64,000 bases of DNA, taken from positions 248,001 through 312,000 of the forward strand of contig JAJTUP010000054.1 of NCBI GenBank assembly GCA_021399435.1. Reading direction: 5' to 3'. The stretch's first letter is position 1. The number at the start of each line of letters is the position of its first letter. Positions 1 through 12,305 of the stretch are shown in pieces. A program made the translations under genes and the position numbers. The notes beneath the pieces were generated by a model. That model had not been told where the DNA came from and ran no database searches. It saw only the letters and a list, made by a program, of their open reading frames with translations. The stretch comes from Diaporthe sp. PMI_573. Taxonomy: Eukaryota > Ascomycota > Sordariomycetes > Diaporthales > Diaporthaceae.

Positions 1-1697
1 ATGGCACGAGGCGCCTGGAGGAGCACATCGGTGCTGATGGTGCCCTCCGAAGGCCCGCGGTAGGAAACCGGCCTGGCGACGGTCTTGATGTAATTCATTA
101 CATTTGCTTTGGTGAATCTTCTCCTCGCCCATGGCGGGAACTTGCTCGCCGCACCGGTGGACCATCCCGTTGCGGGCGTCTTGATCAAAGAGTTTGCGCG
201 GTCAAACATGGTTTCGGGAGCGGCAAAAACGAGCAAGGGGATCGAGATGACTTGAAAGACTGCAAGGATCTCGAACTGCAGGCTGAAGCCTGCCCGGTTC
301 TGGGAGGTGACTCCCCCGATAAGGGGCGGGCCCCAGAGTGACGCAGCAGAGACGATACGGTGGGTGGCTAGTTTGGTAGAACGTTCATGTTCCTGTGAAT
401 GTTTTGTTAGCAGCGGTGAGGCTAGAAGCTGAGGCTCAGGAGTACTTACAAAGTAGGTGTCGATGATGGAACCGACCAGCAACGTGTCGAAAGGGCCCCA
501 TCCCAACCCCTGGAAAATCCTGGCCGCCATGAATTGCCCGTAACTTGTGGTCACCCTGGTGTTCCACACCAAACCTGTGAAAATCATTACCATAGATGCA
601 AGGAAAACTGGTCTTCTGCCCCAGATCCTGGCTGCAACGGAGCCTGCTAGGCCCGTAATTGCTGAGAGCATGAGCGGCACTCCAGTGAGGGCCGCCACAG
701 CTGTGTAAGAGGTAGAAAATTGTTGGGTCAAATCCACGTTCACGCTGACCAGTGCCGTTTTCATGACATTGCAGATGACCACGGTTGCCAGCAGAGCATA
801 CAAGTTGAGCTCTTTCTTGAGAGTTGACCAGCTCTGTGTGGCGTCAGTATGGGTTTCATACTATACAGAATTGGAAGGGGAGGGGGTAACTCTCACCAGT
901 GGGTCCTCAGGGTCATCACTGGGCTGTGGAATCAACTCGGTGGTGGCATACTTGCCCCGTCCAAACTTGATACGACCGCCCTTCCCTGTGGTTGAAGTGC
1001 TGTACGTGGTATATGAAGTTTTCAGTTGGGACCGGTTCGACGTCGAGGTAGATGGTCTGCTTGAGTCGACGATTACAACCCTGTCCGTCGTGAGCGGCCC
1101 ATCTCGGGTCAACGAGGACAGCCGTAGCGAGGACGGCCTCGACGGCCTTGCCGGCTTCGTTGGTGCCGGGATTGTAACTTGGTCTGGCGGTGACATGCCC
1201 AGCGGGTGGGGTGCAAGCATCGTCTCCTTTGGCGTCGTCTCTTTCGGTTTCGTCTCTTTTTGTTTCGTCGTTGGAAATATGTTCAGTGTTGAAGCAGTAA
1301 TCCCAATTGGTATGGCAGCAGACGTTGCTGAAGTCCATCTCGCCAGGTCACTACTGTCAAAGGTCTCCTGTTCGCTGTCGTCTTCCGTCCTCACGTCCAG
1401 TCTCCCTTGACCTGCCCTAGGACTGCCTGCCTGGCCCTCTGTGTCATCTACTTTTCGCTTGATATAGATACTGTCTTTTGCCGGCACCGGCGGTGGAGGT
1501 CCATAGGCGGATTCACGGGGTAATACTGCAGACTCGGCGAAAGATTCTGCTGCTGACTCTCTCGTGTCTGGTTTTGGCTTGGGTGCTGTGCTGTCCCGGT
1601 CGGCCAGGCCCAGCTTCACGTCGGCGTTGGCCAGGTACGACAGGTCCCGCAGGTCGTCCCCATCATGAGCCATGGTGGTCGATGGCAAGGACGGCAA
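1..1697 (-). CDS. MFS transporter, 3'-truncated by the window edge
   Basis: Plasma-membrane or vesicle transporter of the major facilitator superfamily, DHA1-like; substrate unknown. I read three exons on the minus strand: 1697-897, 833-450 and 392 to the window edge, with introns of 63 and 57 bases that have GT and AG ends and keep the frame. Exon 1 encodes a long polar N-terminus (about 267 residues, rich in S/T/P) ending in PSDDPEDPL, the usual lead-in to the first membrane segment of fungal MFS proteins. Exon 2 continues with SWSTLKKELN, hydrophobic helices, a loop GRRPVF typical of the conserved MFS loop 2-3, and RIFQGLGWGPFDTL. Exon 3 starts EHERSTK and contains LAVFQVISIPLLVF. The C-terminal half lies outside the window. 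The N-terminal tail is longer than usual and its start (MPSLPSTTMAH) is uncertain; the second Met is 9 codons in. Confidence 0.85.
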
Positions 1698-3067
1698 GAC
1701 GGTGGGGGTATCTCGAGATTACAAATTAAATAAGAGAAGGTGCCGCCAGCAGCATATCACGTCGACAGCCCGGTCAACGGATCAAGGGAGGAGCAATGAG
1801 ATCCAAGGAGGGAGGCATATGGGGTGAAGGATAGCAAAGGGTAGCAACGAAGCAACAGTGTGTTCGGCTGGGTGACACCGGAAGGCAGCAGGAGTAGGTA
1901 TTGGGTGTAGGAACACGGCCGACCTCTCAGGCAGGATGGCCCAGAGTGAAACGGGCATTGACGCAACGGTGCGGATGGGAGCGCGGGTGGTCATGGCGCT
2001 GGTGTTATAGAATCATTGCGGGTCGGGCGTGCAGGAATGGCGTCGTCGGGCGCACCCTGGTCGATTTCCTCTCTTGTCCAATGTGCGCATTGCATGCATT
2101 GGTTTGGTTTGAATAGTTCATGTAGGCTTAAGGCCGTGCCCTCCGGCCAGAAGGCAGCGGGACAGATAGGCTGAAGGGGATGGGACGAGATGAGATGAGA
2201 CTTGGCGCCACATAGCGACCGGGGCAGACGACCCACATGGTGACTGGCACCAAGCGAGTAGGGCGGGGCGGGCGAGGCGACCGAGGCGAGGTAGGTGCAG
2301 ACTGCGAAGCGATGCTGAGTCGCAACCTTGTCGCTCACGGAACGTGGCAGACGAGCTGGTGGAGGCGGGCCCGCAAGGCCCCGGGGGGGAGTGACGTCTT
2401 GAGAAACACGAGTGGAGTCGAAGTTGTCAGTCTGTCAGGCTGTCAGTCAGGTTCAGACAATCAGAGGTTGACGTTGGAACCCTGATGGACAATGGTGAAT
2501 GAAGGTGCGTGCCTCACCCTTGGTGACTGACCCTGCCGGGCGTGCCCACCTCAGTACTGTGTAGGAGGTGACAGAGCTCGGGCCTTGCATGCGGCTGAAA
2601 CAAGCTTGACGTGGGCCCGTCGTCGCGGTGAGGGGTGATCAACGGCCGGCCTGGGAGACCATTTGGAGATGATGCACATCGTCCTGACCACCGACCGTGG
2701 GACCGCCAGCCAAGACGTGCAGCCTAGTGGGCCATTGACAGTTCTATGGGCCATTACCAGTTCTCGCCGAGCAGTTCAGACACAGCAGATCGGCAAGATC
2801 AGGACAAAGGACGGGCAGGGTTTTCTGTGACAGCTCCCGCCGCCTCTGACACAGGGCCCAGAGCTTCATGTGGGGCTGACATGTCCCGGCCAGGGATCTA
2901 AGCTCTCGGCAAGGCGCCCGAGGTGACAGGACCGACGAGTCACAGGAATCCTCCGAGTGGCCGGAGTGGAGTTTCTCTCGTCTTGACTCTGCACTCTCTT
3001 CGACGCTGGCATCGAGGAAAACAAAAGATCATGAACATGTCTCGCCACTGCCGTCGTCTGTGTGCCC

Positions 3068-3099
<32 letters not shown>

Positions 3100-4415
3100 T
3101 TTGACTTTTCCCCCTCCTGACCTCGTCTCGGCTTATCCAGTTCGCCGGGAACCCCCCCCCCCCCGCGTTGCTCGCCGTCCAGCCGTGAGGATCAAATGCA
3201 CCGCAAAAACCCATCGTGATGCTCCCCGCTCTCACCCTCACCGAGAAACAAAGGCATTACCAAGCGTCCCTAGGCGCTGCACGGCTTGCTAAGGCCGAAA
3301 CTCCCGTGCTCATGGGCCAGGCCCTCCCAGCAAAGCGAGATCCGCTCGCCAGATGCTTGTCGCACATCTCCAGGCACGCTTCTTCGGCCCAGTCCTGCCC
3401 GTCTCTCGTTTGCTACTGTATCCGGCCGGATTCTTCAGCACCCAGGGCCTGCAGGAGCGAACCCGTGATCAGGCTGAATTGCACCGTCGCCCTCGCGAGA
3501 TGAGTGGCTGTGCCTAGCCAAGGCGGGCGAAAGGTCCGGGACCAAGCTCCGTGGCGTGCAGGCCAAGCCGTCAAGCTGTTCTCGTCATCCGAACACCTCG
3601 ACCGCCCACGATGCCGTACCTGTGACACTCAGACCCTTTAGCACCGCACCATCCGATAAAGCTGCATACCCTCAGACGCTTCGACGGAACGGCACTATCA
3701 TGCAGGCACAACGGCTCCGTCGTGCAATTCCGGCCAACGCCACTGCAAACAAGCCTGTTTCCGTCTGGTCGCTGCGTTGGAGGTCGCGATTGGCCCACCA
3801 GCCTCTTTTACATCTGCATTCGCATCTGCACCTGCACCTGCACCTGCACCTGCATCTTGGATCACAGCTATTCCGGCTCGGGCGCCGAGTGACGGTCCAG
3901 TCTAGTCCGATAGCCATCATTAGATAAACTATCAGTCAACCACGTAGCCGTTAATGGACGGACTTCAGGCCAACACTAGCATTGTATGGGATGGTTTGGT
4001 AGCAGTCCACCTGAAGTCCTGTATTTCGGGCCAACTTGCATATGATGCGTGTCGTCTTCCGACTTTACCACCCACCATCCCTAGGAGGACTAGTCTTGCT
4101 CGTATAAGAGGTGCCTACTGCCCATGCACCATGTGGCTCTAGCTGTCACTACGGTAGTGCTAGTCACCTGTCAACCTCAATACCGGTATCTATTGTGATC
4201 GACAAATGTACGTGTATTCTCTCGCGCGGCGCGGCCAACTATATCTGGGCATCATAATGCCAAGTGAGAACGACACACAAGACAATTGAACCCGACTTGT
4301 GCGTTGAAGAAACACTAGGTACCCCTCACGGCTCCCTCCCTTTTCTCCTTACAAACAAACTCAGAAAAGCGTTTGTTGCGGCAGGACCCGTCACAGGCGA
4401 AGAGGTTACTCTGCA
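1698..4415. other. Intergenic, no gene recognised; low-complexity tracts
   Basis: None of the short open frames here resembles a known protein or carries convincing splice structure. A run of 11 C followed by 27 T lies at 3065-3102, and a CACCTG hexamer repeat at about 3824-3856. Open frames crossing these tracts encode only homopolymers or dipeptide repeats and were not annotated. Confidence 0.5.
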
Positions 4416-4417
4416 TA

Positions 4418-4454
4418 CCGTATATACTCGACAAATTCACGATACCCCCGGTCG
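4418..4454 (+). repeat. Left terminal inverted repeat of the pogo-like element
   Basis: Pairs with the reverse complement of 6292-6328. Position 27 differs (A versus C), and there are one or two further differences near the inner end. Preceded by TA. Confidence 0.9.
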
Positions 4455-4597
4455 CCTAATTAGGCCTAATCTTACCTAGGCTGAAGCTATAGCCACCTTA
4501 CTAATCTACGCTAGGTTTAGCCCCCCAGAGATGCCCATCACGTCTCTAACGCGTCGATCTTGAAGTTATTTGTTTACTGCTGGTCTCATGGGTCACA

Positions 4598-6232
4598 ATG
4601 CCTCCCCTAGGCCCAATCTCAACCAACATCCTACAAAAAAAGCCAGGGCCAAAGCCCAAGCCCCTTCATGAGCGAAAAGCTCCTTCATTTAAGCCAGTTA
4701 CACGGGTAGAACGGTCATACAAGCAGAAAAAACGTGTTGAAGTTCTTCTATTTCTTTTGAACCACCGTATCCCAGGAACTACTGGAGGTAGAGGTGGCCA
4801 TTATCGACAAGACCTCCCACCTTCCCAAGATGGCTTCCGTCCTCCTACACTATTTGAAGCCTCCCAGTTCTTCAAGATCCCTGAAGCAACTATAAGGACT
4901 TGGTGGAAAAAGCGGGATCAGCTTGTACGCAAAGAGGATCAACGAAGGTATCACCCTAGATGGCCAGAGTTGGAAGACAAGCTTTACACCTGTTTTCTTA
5001 CACGGCGAACAGAAAATAGAATTGTTTCTATCGGCTGGTTTCGACGAGAATCAAAAAGGCTATTTAAGGACACCTACCCTGAAAGCGTTCACCTCTGGGT
5101 ATTCTCTACCGGCTGGTTTAGAGGCTTTCTACATCGACATAGGATTTCACATAGAAGGGTTACTAAGAAGGCCACCAAGCTTCCTGCAGAGTACCTTGAA
5201 GTTGTGAATAACTTCGTCAAGTTCATTAGACGTATATCTCAACCAAGAGATTCTCTCTCAGTACCAGTATCAGCACCAGCACCAGCACCAGCACCAGCAC
5301 CAGCACCAGCACCAGTTGTCAACAACTCACCTCCTCGGCGGTTCTCCAAATCAGCAATCCTAAATCTGGACGAAACTCCTATTCCATTTGAGTATAATTC
5401 TGGATGTACATATACTTCTACAGGCTCGAAGTCAGTACAGGCAAAAACAGAACGGAGTGGATGGGATAAACGACAAGCTACTCTTATTCTCTACATCTCT
5501 GCAGATGGCATACAGAGATTCAAGCCGAAGATTATATTCCATGGTACTTCAGGACCTGCAGGAAGGATATACAATCAGGAATCCTCATCCTACAGTCCTG
5601 ATGTTACTGTGGAATTCAATCCTACAGCTTACAATAATGAGGAATTATTCGGTAAATGGATTACTGAAGAACTAGACGCAGTAGCTAAGGATATGAAGGA
5701 TTTCCTATTGGTTATGGATGTTGCTAGATTCCATGTAACTGACACTATCAAGCAACAGTTGAAGGATCTAGGGGTTACTATTGCATTGATACCAGCTGGC
5801 TGTACTAGTCTCCTTCAGCCATTGGATACTGCAGTCAACCATCCCTTCAAGCTTTGGCTTCAGGAATTTACTGACGAATATATGACAGAGAAAGAGAAGG
5901 GAAGCCCTGGACATATATGGACAGTCTCTGACATGCGTATAATGACTACCTGGGTAGTAGCCAGGGCAGTAAAACGTCTGGAAGAAAGGCCAGAGTTGGT
6001 TCAGAATGCCTTCATTCACACTGGAATTTCTATTCGTCCTGATGGAAGCCAGGTTAACATGGTCCGTATCAAGGATATAGAGCCTTCTCAAATCAACTGG
6101 GAAGGCTGGGAAACGGCTAAGGAACCTACCATGAAGATGGAGTATGAGGAAGTGTCTGTAACACCTCTGGAAGAGATGGACCTCTTTGTGAAGGAAGAGG
6201 AGGTTCAAGACTGTATTACTGTAGCTTGTTAG
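4598..6232 (+). CDS. pogo/Fot1-like DDE transposase, 544 aa
   Basis: Catalyses cut-and-paste transposition of the surrounding element. The N-terminal part (about residues 25-200) is basic and contains two helix-turn-helix-like stretches: FEASQFFKIPEATIRTWWKK, then a CENP-B-like region ending RGFLHRHRISHRR. The DDE domain starts near residue 250: first Asp in LNLDETPIPF, second in LLVMDVARFH, third in SLLQPLDTAVN. These match the DDE_1 arrangement of Fot1/Tigger transposases. A proline-alanine repeat (about residues 226-238), coded by a GCACCA microsatellite at 5270-5314, lies just before the catalytic domain. The start is the first ATG after the left repeat, and the stop lies 96 bases before the right repeat. 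No break is visible. Confidence 0.92.
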   Translation: MPPLGPISTNILQKKPGPKPKPLHERKAPSFKPVTRVERSYKQKKRVEVLLFLLNHRIPGTTGGRGGHYRQDLPPSQDGFRPPTLFEASQFFKIPEATIRTWWKKRDQLVRKEDQRRYHPRWPELEDKLYTCFLTRRTENRIVSIGWFRRESKRLFKDTYPESVHLWVFSTGWFRGFLHRHRISHRRVTKKATKLPAEYLEVVNNFVKFIRRISQPRDSLSVPVSAPAPAPAPAPAPAPVVNNSPPRRFSKSAILNLDETPIPFEYNSGCTYTSTGSKSVQAKTERSGWDKRQATLILYISADGIQRFKPKIIFHGTSGPAGRIYNQESSSYSPDVTVEFNPTAYNNEELFGKWITEELDAVAKDMKDFLLVMDVARFHVTDTIKQQLKDLGVTIALIPAGCTSLLQPLDTAVNHPFKLWLQEFTDEYMTEKEKGSPGHIWTVSDMRIMTTWVVARAVKRLEERPELVQNAFIHTGISIRPDGSQVNMVRIKDIEPSQINWEGWETAKEPTMKMEYEEVSVTPLEEMDLFVKEEEVQDCITVAC

Positions 6233-6291
6233 TGTATCCAAAACCCTGGCCATGGTGGCTTCAAACTAGACCAAAATAGGACTAGTCTTAG

Positions 6292-6328
6292 TGACCGGGG
6301 GGATCGTGAATTTGTCGAGTATATACGG
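6292..6328 (-). repeat. Right terminal inverted repeat of the pogo-like element
   Basis: Reverse complement of the left repeat at 4418-4454 with one to two mismatches; followed by TA at 6329-6330. Confidence 0.9.
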
Positions 6329-6342
6329 TAGAATCTGCTCAC

Positions 6343-7247
6343 TTGGTTCCAGTCAATCAGACTTTTTGGTTTAATACGAATTCAATGGACAGGTTTCAAC
6401 AACAGACGGGCCAGGAAAATATCAACTGGATCAATCAGCCCGATAATAAGTGTCTGCTGACAAAGACCTCCATGCCCTCTCCGGCCAAGGCTATCTGGTT
6501 TTTGTTCCCCGTCCCTGTACAAAACCTGGCGGCGAGTCGAGCGGGATTGCTACTTACACTTCATCTCAGCCTCATCCGGGCTCTGCATCCTCCTACGTGC
6601 CGCCACGTCAACTAGCACTTGTCAACTACATACTAAGGCCCAATCCTTTCCACGAGCTTGTCGACCTCTACCATCTCCGTTCCTTAGAACCCATCCAGGG
6701 TATTCCACCTGAATATATCTTCGCCCATTTCGCATACTCTATCTTCGGTACGTGCGTCTTCTTTAAGGACGATGGTTGGGCCCGGAAATGTATTCAGCTG
6801 GAGGTGGAGGCCGGACGCCCCCGGTATAAGACCAGGGACAATCCGCAGACAGACTTCAAGAAGCCCGGCAGGAGCCCGACCAAGCGACGCACAACTTCGT
6901 ACAGCTCACCTATAGGAAAGCGGACTCGCAGTAGCAGCACCAGCAGGCAAGGCGTCGCCGAATGGCTCTCATTTGTCCACGAGATAGACTCGAGCGAAGA
7001 GGATGAGCCGCCACGTGGTCGCTCACTCCAGCGGCATGGGAGGGTGCCAGGGCTTACTCGGTCCCCGTACTCACCAGAGCTCGATCACCTAGCGTTGAAT
7101 ACCAGCCGCACCGTCACGGAAGAACCGTTTCCGGTCGTTGTGGATGACGATGGATTTGGTCTTGGGGCGCCTGCCGGTGACGGGCGGAAACGCTCCCGCT
7201 CCCACTCACGCCCGAGGAAACGCCTCAGGCGAGAAACAGATGCATAA
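6343..7247 (+). pseudogene. Relic of a fungal HNH-nuclease-domain protein (C-terminal half)
   Basis: From 6450 to 7247 the frame encodes about 265 residues that resemble the C-terminal half of fungal proteins carrying an HNH endonuclease-like domain. DLHALSGQGYLVFVPRP is followed by LVNYILRPNPFHELVDLYH and GIPPEYIFAHFAYSIFG, then a disordered basic, serine-rich tail with SRSHSRPRKRLRR. The upstream part (6343-6450) is in another frame and ends INQPDNKCLLTK, which would join naturally to the HNH helix before DLHAL. A stop (TAA at 6447-6449) precedes the downstream frame, so at least one frameshift is present. The N-terminal half and HNH catalytic residues are not visible; the pogo element may have inserted upstream. 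Family assignment comes from memory of the conserved pattern. Confidence 0.55.
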
Positions 7248-10088
7248 TGTAATGGTATGGAGGGCACATCAGTCTGATTGCAAGAACCTGCAACTTCGAG
7301 AATGACTTAAACGTGGATATACTTCTCAAGCGCAGAGAAAACGCGTATACTACGCTTCTCAAAGTCGTTGAGAAATTGGAGATTACCAAAGCGCTGGGGG
7401 TTGTTCAAATCAGGATATGGAGCCCGGGATACCAAGAGCGCAGTCAGAGTTGCAGTTGCGTTGATGGGGACTGCTTGCTAGTACACACTGTAGTCACTGG
7501 ATGGACTAAGACTATTTTTTATCCATAGTAGGCAATGTGCGAAGCAAGTTGAATGGTTAGGGCTGCTTTGGGGCACAACTTTACGCTTTACCCGATCGCT
7601 TCAGCAGTTTCGGCCATGAACGCTCGCCCAATGATTCCTGTAATGGTCCAATTAAAGAAAGAAGAGGAAGGACTGAGTAAAGCAATGAAAGCGACTAAGG
7701 CCATTACAAAAGGCAAATTGCCTTTGGAGGAGACGAGGGCTGCAGCGGGCACGGTGGACGAGGAATTGGTCACAAGGAAGAGAGCTATAGGGTCACCCGA
7801 ATCCACCGCATGGAAGAGGCGCTAATCCCCACGGCGAGGCTTTCCTATCGACACGTCCTGCTCTCCTTAATATTAGCTAGGATTTGAGAGGTCTTACACG
7901 GCCGGTCTCGTGGCTACGCTTCGTCACCTGTTCGACAAATGATTACCAGCTCTAGACCGATGGGCCGGAGCCTAGATTCACCATTACTATGGGCTGGCAT
8001 GAGAGGCAACTTGCGAGCCCTAATCTCTCTTCACATCGCCCTTCCCAAGAGATTAATTCCTTTCCCGTTCACCGGCAAGCTCAGATCAGGGTAATGGACG
8101 TTGAAAGGCAATGGTGCGAAAGCCAAGGCTCATCCAGCAATATAATGTCCGTAGTGTCAGTATCAGCAACCCCAATCCTTTCAAACTCTAGCTCCTTATT
8201 AGTTCTTTGCCTGAGCAACAGCAGGACGGCCCATGATGGCGTTCTAAAAAGTGGGAGGTATTTGACGCAATCGAGGAAGAGTTCAGCACGGAAATCAAAC
8301 CTAAATTCAGAGGCACTCCTGCCACCACATTAGAACACCCGCATCTGTGAAGGCCGGCGTTTCCAACAGGTGGACGAGTCCCGACGGCCCGAGCTCCCGT
8401 ATGTCATTGCAGCCAGCATACACGCAGCACCGGCAAACTACTCATAATTGACAAACGATCGGGGAGGTGAAAGTCACGTTTTACAGCCGCGTGAATGATC
8501 GAGCAGGTGCATTTGAAATTGCATTGGATTTTGCCTTCGCTTCAGTCGGGTCCTTGCGAAATGCTGCGAAGACTGCTTGCGCAATAATGCGCAATACCCA
8601 GATAATCAACAGAATCACAGTATTTTGGGCGATGTTCTGGTACTGTCGACAGTACTCGACTTGACTTACGCAACATCATCTCTGATGAAAAATGGGCTTG
8701 CGATGTGAGGTGGGAGTATTGCCAAGCGCAGAAGAAGCAGGATGAACCCCTGCCAAGACGTTGGCGCCACATTGAGAGACGAGAGCTGAACAAGAAGTTC
8801 TTATCGAACTTCAAAGCTGACTACCAACAAAAAGGGCGTACTTTTGTGATGGTGGCGTACTTCTATGAAGGGCTTCACAGCACAAGTCCAGGGCTGTAGA
8901 AAGTTCTCAAAAGCACAGTATTTGTCTGATCACAGGCTTTAGTGAGTGACTAATGAACGGGAGTAGCTACTGTACAATAACATGAATTTTGGACTCGGGG
9001 AAAGAACGGCGATCCAATAGCGACAGCAGATACTGTAACGCGGGGGCTTTCGGTTGGAAATATTCTGTTGACCGCTTCTGCCTTGCTTCCGTCAGTACGA
9101 GGGGTTACAGGCTTCTTATGCGTTCATCATAAAGGTAGTTTCGGGATTGGAACAACAATTCAGCAACACCTTGGGGCCTTTTCCCCCCTGATTCTTTAGA
9201 GTAAGGGTAGAGGGAATGTTAAGTATGCCAAAAAAAATATATATATATCCTTTTAATAATTCTTTGCATACCAACCCACTGAAGTGCGGTCCCTCGCGGG
9301 ATCTGTTGAGACAAAATACTCCGTCTCTTCATCTTGTGCCTCAAAAGCCGATTTAAGGAAAGACGCGCTTGAGATGTAAGCCTGGCGATTGCGTGGAACC
9401 CGGGCTTCCAATTAGGATCATAGTCCTGACTGCAGTGCCAATCACGATAACGTTCAATGCCTTTGCCCCGTTGCCCCTACGTCCCGCAATTTTTAGCCTC
9501 TTGGATGGGGCGCATCCTCCACGCTGGGCATAATATTGGTGACTTGAGACTATTGTCCCAGAATTCACTCGTCGCAAAGAGACACCCAAGCTTAGATAGT
9601 CTGACCACTTTCGACGACCAAGATCCATGTTGTTTTTGGCTTGACGGAGGAAGCCTGTATTTATATCCTGAATAGGTATGCCATTTGGTGCGAAGTAAAA
9701 AAAGCTGTGTCCAGGGTTGAAGGTGCCGAGTTCTTGCTCATCTCTCGCGTTGGGGCGTCCCCCAATAATGGCGAAGTCTGCAGTGGCAGCGGCTGCCAGC
9801 GGAAACGAAGACTCTGCCACTGTAACTGGATGTTGCGACTATGTCTGAATCCTCTATAGCCTTTTTATTATCGGTTGTAAAGTACAACATACGTTTAGCA
9901 CACGAGAATAGACTTCGGAGTGCATGTTTGGGGATAGGAGTAATATATCACCTATTGGGAGGGTTCGGCTCATAGATTTAAATTAGTCTGAGCTGCGAGT
10001 TTGTCCATGCTATAGCTTGGCGCCAAGAATCGTCCAGGTAACAAATTCCCGCCAACTAGCCGCTGTCAATCATCCCTAGCAATCCGCT
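7248..10088. other. Intergenic, no gene recognised
   Basis: Several open frames of 60-155 codons occur, the longest on the minus strand at 9353-9820, but none shows recognisable domains, paired exons or clear coding character. An AT-rich patch lies at 9230-9262. I see no repeat with matched ends. Confidence 0.4.
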
Positions 10089-11064
10089 TCAAATCTCCGG
10101 ATGCTCTTCTAGCCACTCCTCCCAGGACTTTGGCTTGATATGGCCCCAGGCTCTGCTATGGATGGGATCAAACCATTGGGACCCCTTTTTAGCGATTATC
10201 CTGGCGTATGATAGCGGCATGTACTCTTGGTGCCGATGGAGGGGAGTCTTTGACCTAGCCTCTGCCAGCTTCCTTTCTGCTTCTTCTGCCGAGATGGTAC
10301 TCTCTACACGGAGTTGGACACCGCGAACCTTCTCGTAGACTCTGAAGAGATCTCTAGCGGTGAGCTGAAAGCTTGCCACGTAGTAGAGTCCTTCATTTGT
10401 AGCATCTGGGTCGGAAACCGCCTGTACTGCATATGCGGCAAGGTCGTCAACAGTTGTGAATGTCCAGATATCATTTCCTTCGCCGATGACGGTGGCAGCC
10501 CTGGTCTCCTTACGTATCGGGGGGCCAAATTTCTCATCATAGGAGAACATGTAGTCGAGGATAACACCTGTGAAGCCAAACACGAGCTTCAAAGGAGAAG
10601 TGAGACGCGCAAAGCGGTAGAACAGGATCAATGGGTCGTATTGCTCCGCGTACCCGATTGGTAACTCGGTCCAGTCAATGTTCCAACTGGCCCCATGGAA
10701 AACCTATCCACGCGGTCAGTAGTTTTCGACCTAGCATTCTAGGTAAATAGGTAGGTCATGTCATGCTTACTTTGACACCTGCTCTCTCAGCTGCGCGCAG
10801 GAGATGGATCTGGCCTACAACAGCCGTGTCGGGTAGGGCAATGCAAGCCGAAATGACAGCGTCGACGTTTTCGCAAGCTCTGTTGAAGGCGGGCAAGTCG
10901 TCAACTCCGTCCATCCTGGTAAAGCCCTCAAGTCTCTCTAGGAGGTCCCTGTCGATCTTGTCGGGGTTGCGGGCCAGCCCACGAACTTGATGACCGGCGG
11001 TGAGCGCAGCGCGAGCAGCCGCCTGGCCGACAAGTCCTGTGATTCCGTAGATCAGAATGAGCAT
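10089..11064 (-). CDS. NmrA-like NAD(P)-binding oxidoreductase, 302 aa
   Basis: Cytosolic atypical short-chain dehydrogenase of the NmrA/isoflavone-reductase type; substrate unknown. Two exons, 11064-10771 and 10703-10089, are separated by a 67-base intron (GTAAGC donor, GATAG acceptor) with the frame kept. The start MLILIYGITGLVGQAAARAAL places the dinucleotide-binding GxxGxxG motif at residues 7-12, with ARNPDKI after the second strand as in this family. Exon 2 opens VFHGASWNIDWTELP and carries the usual TFTTVDDLAAYAVQAVSDP segment. An upstream in-frame GTG extension of 46 residues is open but looks non-coding. Length is normal for the family and the gene looks intact. An NmrA relic lies 1.2 kb downstream in window coordinates. 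Confidence 0.85.
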
Positions 11065-12305
11065 ATTGATAAACTTCTCGTCTGGATTCTGTGATTTTGA
11101 TAAGATGGAAATCGGCAAGATACAGAACAGAGCAAGGTGATAAAGGAATCGAACGTTAATATAGTAGTCGTGCTCAGAGTTCAGGAACCTCCGGATGAGC
11201 AAAACTCATTTCCCCTCTCTTACCTACCTACTACGTATGCAGAACTCAAATCGATCATCCTTGTAGTTACAACTGCCCCTGCAAGGGGGGGCTTGTAAAA
11301 TGGGCCAATGCTTTGTGAATAATGGTAAGATTAGTAATAAAAGTCTGACATAGCTTATAACCCAGGGAGCGCTGGCATGGATTCAAGATGTATCCCTTTG
11401 AGTGCCGTACGGGCACTTTGCACTAGTGACGAGGTTCTAAACCAATAAAGATAGCATAAACGAAGGTACCTCTCCCTCCACATATCTGAAGTGGTAATAG
11501 AAGTCACGGCTCTTAGAGATCTACATTGCACTGCTTCTCATGGGTACGCAGCTTTTCTAGGTCAATCAGCGTACCGTTGATCTCTCGGGCCTGCGTGGGG
11601 CGCCAAGCCCAAGTGTGCCCTTACGACACTAAAAGGGATAGATGCTGCACCGTGCATGTCGGCCGGATAACTTTGAAACCCCGTGTCCGAGATGGTAGTA
11701 CTACGGTGGGGCGTAATGCGCTTGTATCCTTGTTCTGTATTGGGTCCGCTATCTAGCCCGAATTGCTCGGCAGTTTGACAGGGCCTAGAATTTGAGTTAA
11801 TACTGTTGGATACCTCGTGTGGCACTAAGTTGACCTCGTTGTGGAGAGGCTCTCTCCACAACCTGGGTAAGAAAGTCAGTCCTTTCTACCTTTCTCATGA
11901 AGCTGGACTTCGCCGATCGGTTGCCGAGTCCAGCCCTGGGAGAGGACTAGTCGAATAACGGCACCCATACGGAACTCCGTTGGGGTGAGCCTCGATATCT
12001 TCGTGTTCATCCTCGGCAGAGCAATCTCCAATATCTTTGCCCAAGATTCTTGAACGTTAGGAGCTGTAGCCACCAGCGACGTCGTCTGCGTCAACATCAT
12101 CTCTGGGCCCTCATCCAGCTCTAGTCTAAGACAACGGAGTTCTAGCTTGGCCCTTATACATCCAACTTTGCCTACATGCAGGCTATGAAGTTCATACAGA
12201 TCGTAAGTTTGAGCCCCCACGCACGTATCTTCAAGAAGGTTAACAACATCTTAGCCCGCGTGTGGCGCCTATGCCCTCATGCTGCCATTTAAGCTTTAGG
12301 GCATA
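11065..12305. other. Intergenic, no gene recognised
   Basis: A minus-strand frame at 11876-12220 is open for 114 codons but has no recognisable domain. I see no repeats with matched ends. Confidence 0.35.

Larger units (their letters stand above)
4418..6328 (+). mobile_element. Complete pogo/Fot1-like DNA transposon
   Basis: A 1,911-bp element with terminal inverted repeats that begin CCGTATATACTCGACAAATT on both ends. The first 26 bases match exactly, and about 36 of 38 match overall. It is flanked by TA at 4416-4417 and 6329-6330, the target duplication of Tc1/mariner/pogo elements. The single ORF between the repeats is uninterrupted, so the copy looks young and potentially autonomous. It sits just upstream of, and perhaps inside, an HNH-type gene relic. 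Confidence 0.93.

Noticed and set aside
763..1410. 215-codon plus-strand ORF
   Set aside because: Antisense shadow of the MFS transporter N-terminal exon, which has splice sites and family motifs.
9353..9820. 155-codon minus-strand ORF
   Set aside because: No recognisable domain, no exon partners; could be chance.
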